From contig CAUSQL010000029.1 of assembly GCA_963533935.1 (NCBI GenBank), positions 1 to 17,593 on the forward strand: 17,593 nt of DNA, written 5' to 3'. Below the pieces are notes generated by a model. The model made no database searches. It saw nothing but the letters and a program-made list of their open reading frames with translations, and was not told where the DNA came from. The position numbers and the translations under genes were made by a program. Of the stretch, positions 16,703 through 17,593 are shown one piece after another. The DNA is from CAUSKK01 sp963533935. GTDB taxonomy: Bacteria; Pseudomonadota; Gammaproteobacteria; Cardiobacteriales; Cardiobacteriaceae. Positions within the stretch are counted from its first letter, which is position 1; each line of letters starts with the position of its first letter.

Positions 16703-16704
16703 AA
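16688..16704. repeat. DNA uptake sequence palindrome (Neisseriaceae type) at the junction
   Basis: The 17-base palindrome TTTCAGGCTGCCTGAAA contains AGGCTGCCTGAA on the plus strand and AGGCAGCCTGAA on the minus strand. From memory of the DUS dialects these correspond to the Simonsiella (simDUS) and Kingella (kingDUS) 12-mers. It supplies the stop codon of the broken acyltransferase frame. Confidence 0.85.
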
Positions 16705-16714
16705 CCAAACGGCT

Positions 16715-17074
16715 TTACACCGTCTCGTCTAATTTTTCCCGCAACATTCGCGCCAGCACGTCGCCGACCACTTTCACGCGCTGCGGGGTAACGTTGCGGC
16801 TGGGACGGTAGAGGTAGAGCGGCCAGCTTGGGCGGGGCAGTTCGGGCAAGAGTTCCAGCAGTCGTCCGTCTGACAAGGGTTCGCGCACCAGCCATTTCAG
16901 CAGCAGGACGGCGGCTTTGCCGGCGATGGCGGCTTGCAACTGGGTATCCAAGCGGTTGCTGATGACAGCGGGGCGGCGCGGAATCAGGTGGTGTTCGTCG
17001 CTGAAATACCAAGTTTCGAAACGCTGGTGCGTGGCGTTTATCATCGCGGCGAGCGGGCGAGGTCGTCCCAGTTT
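16715..17074 (-). pseudogene. 3' fragment of a LysR-type regulator gene
   Basis: About 119 codons remain, ending at TAA (16715-16717). The peptide LGRPRPLAAMINATHQRFETW and the ending W-P-LYLYRPSRNVTPQRVKVVGDVLARML match the second half of a LysR effector-binding domain; the latter is the usual C-terminal pattern (YP/RP, then VR-F-DFL). The helix-turn-helix and first effector subdomain, roughly 170-180 residues, are missing. The frame is closed upstream by a TGA created by the uptake sequence at 17074-17085, exactly where homology ends. An internal ATG at 17044 could start a 109-residue protein but has no ribosome binding site. Non-functional remnant, most likely acquired already truncated or cut by recombination at the uptake sites. 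Confidence 0.8.
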
Positions 17075-17085
17075 TCAGGCTGCCT
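17070..17085 (-). repeat. Second Neisseriaceae-type DNA uptake sequence
   Basis: 17074-17085 read on the minus strand is AGGCAGCCTGAA, the same 12-mer as on the minus strand at 16689-16700. The flanks are shared too: AGTTTTCAGGCTGCCT (16 bases) is identical at 16685-16700 and 17070-17085. It encodes the last codons and stop of hxlR. Confidence 0.87.
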
Positions 17086-17425
17086 TGCCGCGTTCCTTGT
17101 GTCCGTCGCCCCACGCCTTCAAGGCGAGCAGCACCGGCGCAAGTGTTTGCCCGTAAGCACTCAAGCGGTATTCGACGCGCGGCGGCACTTCGGCGTAAAC
17201 AGTGCGCTCGATGATGCCGTCGGCTTCCAGCGCGCGCAGTTGCGCGGTCAGTGTGCGTTGCGACACCGCGGGCAGGATGCGGCGGATTTCATTGAAGCGC
17301 AGCACGCCGTCGCGGTGCAGGCGGTAGAGAATCGTGCCTTTCCACTTGCCACCGATAACGGCAAGCGCAGCTTCCACCGAGCAGCCTTCGGCGCAGTCGA
17401 ATGCGCGGTGTGCGGTTTTGCCCAT
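17075..17425 (-). CDS. HxlR-family winged-helix transcriptional regulator
   Basis: 116 residues, full family length. FDCAEGCSVEAALAVIGGKW (about 9-28) contains the conserved Cys region before the first helix (C11, C15), followed by LRFNEIRRILPAVSQRTLTAQLRALEADGIIER, the MarR/HxlR-type recognition helix and wing, and the end LKAWGDGH. Such proteins often sense electrophiles or redox stress through the N-terminal Cys, as in YodB/HypR/QorR. The ATG at 17425 has AAAGGA upstream; a further 39 in-frame codons upstream run into the control region and are not family-like. It is divergent from an alcohol-dehydrogenase/quinone-reductase-like gene, its likely target. The last two Ala codons and stop are formed by a DNA uptake sequence. 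Confidence 0.9.
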   Translation of the reverse strand: MGKTAHRAFDCAEGCSVEAALAVIGGKWKGTILYRLHRDGVLRFNEIRRILPAVSQRTLTAQLRALEADGIIERTVYAEVPPRVEYRLSAYGQTLAPVLLALKAWGDGHKERGKAA

Positions 17426-17479
17426 GATTGTTCCTTTAACGGTATCCAATAAGTAACTTACTGAAAAATAAGTGCGTTC

Positions 17480-17508
17480 TTCACAAGTGCGTGCCCGCAT
17501 CTTAAGAT
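17480..17508 (+). promoter_or_regulatory. Promoter of the dehydrogenase gene with overlapping palindrome
   Basis: -35 TTCACA (17480-17485), 17-base spacer, -10 TAAGAT (17503-17508), 35 bases before the ATG at 17543. The -10 sits in a perfect 14-bp palindrome GCATCTTAAGATGC (17497-17510), a plausible operator. Other repeats in the 117-base divergent region: AAGTGCGT twice (17470-17477 and 17485-17492) and AGTAACTTACT at 17451-17461, inverted around CTT-like centres typical of HxlR boxes. Confidence 0.55.
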
Positions 17509-17542
17509 GCAAGCCCCTTTTACACAAGCGAGAGATCCCCAC

Positions 17543-17593
17543 ATGAAAGCCATCGGATTCAACCGCCCGCTGCCCGTCAGCGATGAAAATTGC
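17543..17593 (+). CDS. Zinc-binding alcohol dehydrogenase-like / quinone reductase family protein, 5' end only
   Basis: Only 17 codons lie in the window: MKAIGFNRPLPVSDENC. The opening MKAIGxxRPLPVxD is typical of the medium-chain dehydrogenase/reductase subfamily often annotated zinc-type alcohol dehydrogenase-like protein, NADPH-dependent enzymes acting on quinones or reactive carbonyls. The divergent hxlR neighbour and intergenic palindrome fit that assignment. The gene continues beyond the right edge; catalytic residues cannot be checked. Confidence 0.65.
   Translation, partial: MKAIGFNRPLPVSDENC

Noticed and set aside
16715..17044. 109-residue independent protein from the ATG at 17044
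   Set aside because: No ribosome binding site, and the sequence continues upstream as LysR homology to the uptake-sequence stop; treated as a fragment.

Overview
The window is 17.6 kb of GC-rich proteobacterial chromosome. About the first 16.6 kb is ordinary housekeeping DNA. Gene content (PepN, RelA, PutP, an LpdA with a fused lipoyl domain, and rlmE-ftsH-folP divergent from yhbY) points to a gamma- or betaproteobacterium. The sharp appearance of oral-Neisseriaceae DNA uptake sequences only in the last 0.9 kb suggests an oral or mucosal host that is not itself a Neisseriaceae; a Cardiobacterium-like organism is my best guess, held with moderate confidence.

Layout. 1-160: a 32-bp tandem repeat and the first cluster of an interspersed palindromic repeat. 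161-5152 (minus): a tightly packed operon pepN > relA > small membrane protein. 5153-5752: a 600-bp region without a clear gene, holding a pepN promoter, seven copies of the same interspersed repeat and a 39-bp-period tandem repeat. 5753-7430 (minus): a DUF2157 membrane protein coupled to a GDYXXLXY-family protein. 7491-9544 (plus): tadA and putP. 9579-9652 (minus): tRNA-Val(GAC), divergent from rplU-rpmA (plus, 9788-10375). 10425-13830 (minus): rlmE > ftsH > folP, divergent from yhbY (plus, 13876-14172). 14173-14510: more copies of the repeat between the convergent yhbY and lpdA. 14511-16244 (minus): lpdA. 16379-16702: the 5' end of an acyltransferase-3 gene, broken off. 16688-17593: a LysR fragment, an HxlR-family regulator and the first 17 codons of a divergent alcohol-dehydrogenase-like gene.

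Two things stand out. First, a 33-35 bp repeat with a GGG(G)CGCTT core and inverted-repeat ends (TAAACATACA / TGTATGTTTA or TGTTTGTA) occurs at least twelve times in four intergenic clusters, in tandem and in inverted pairs that form long hairpins. It is organised like REP/BIME elements and I do not recognise it. Second, the acyltransferase gene stops exactly in a 17-bp palindrome that is a Neisseriaceae-type DNA uptake sequence. A LysR fragment bounded by two copies of that site and an intact hxlR gene follow, which looks like recent transformation-mediated acquisition from a Kingella/Simonsiella-like donor. A chimeric assembly cannot be excluded from sequence alone.
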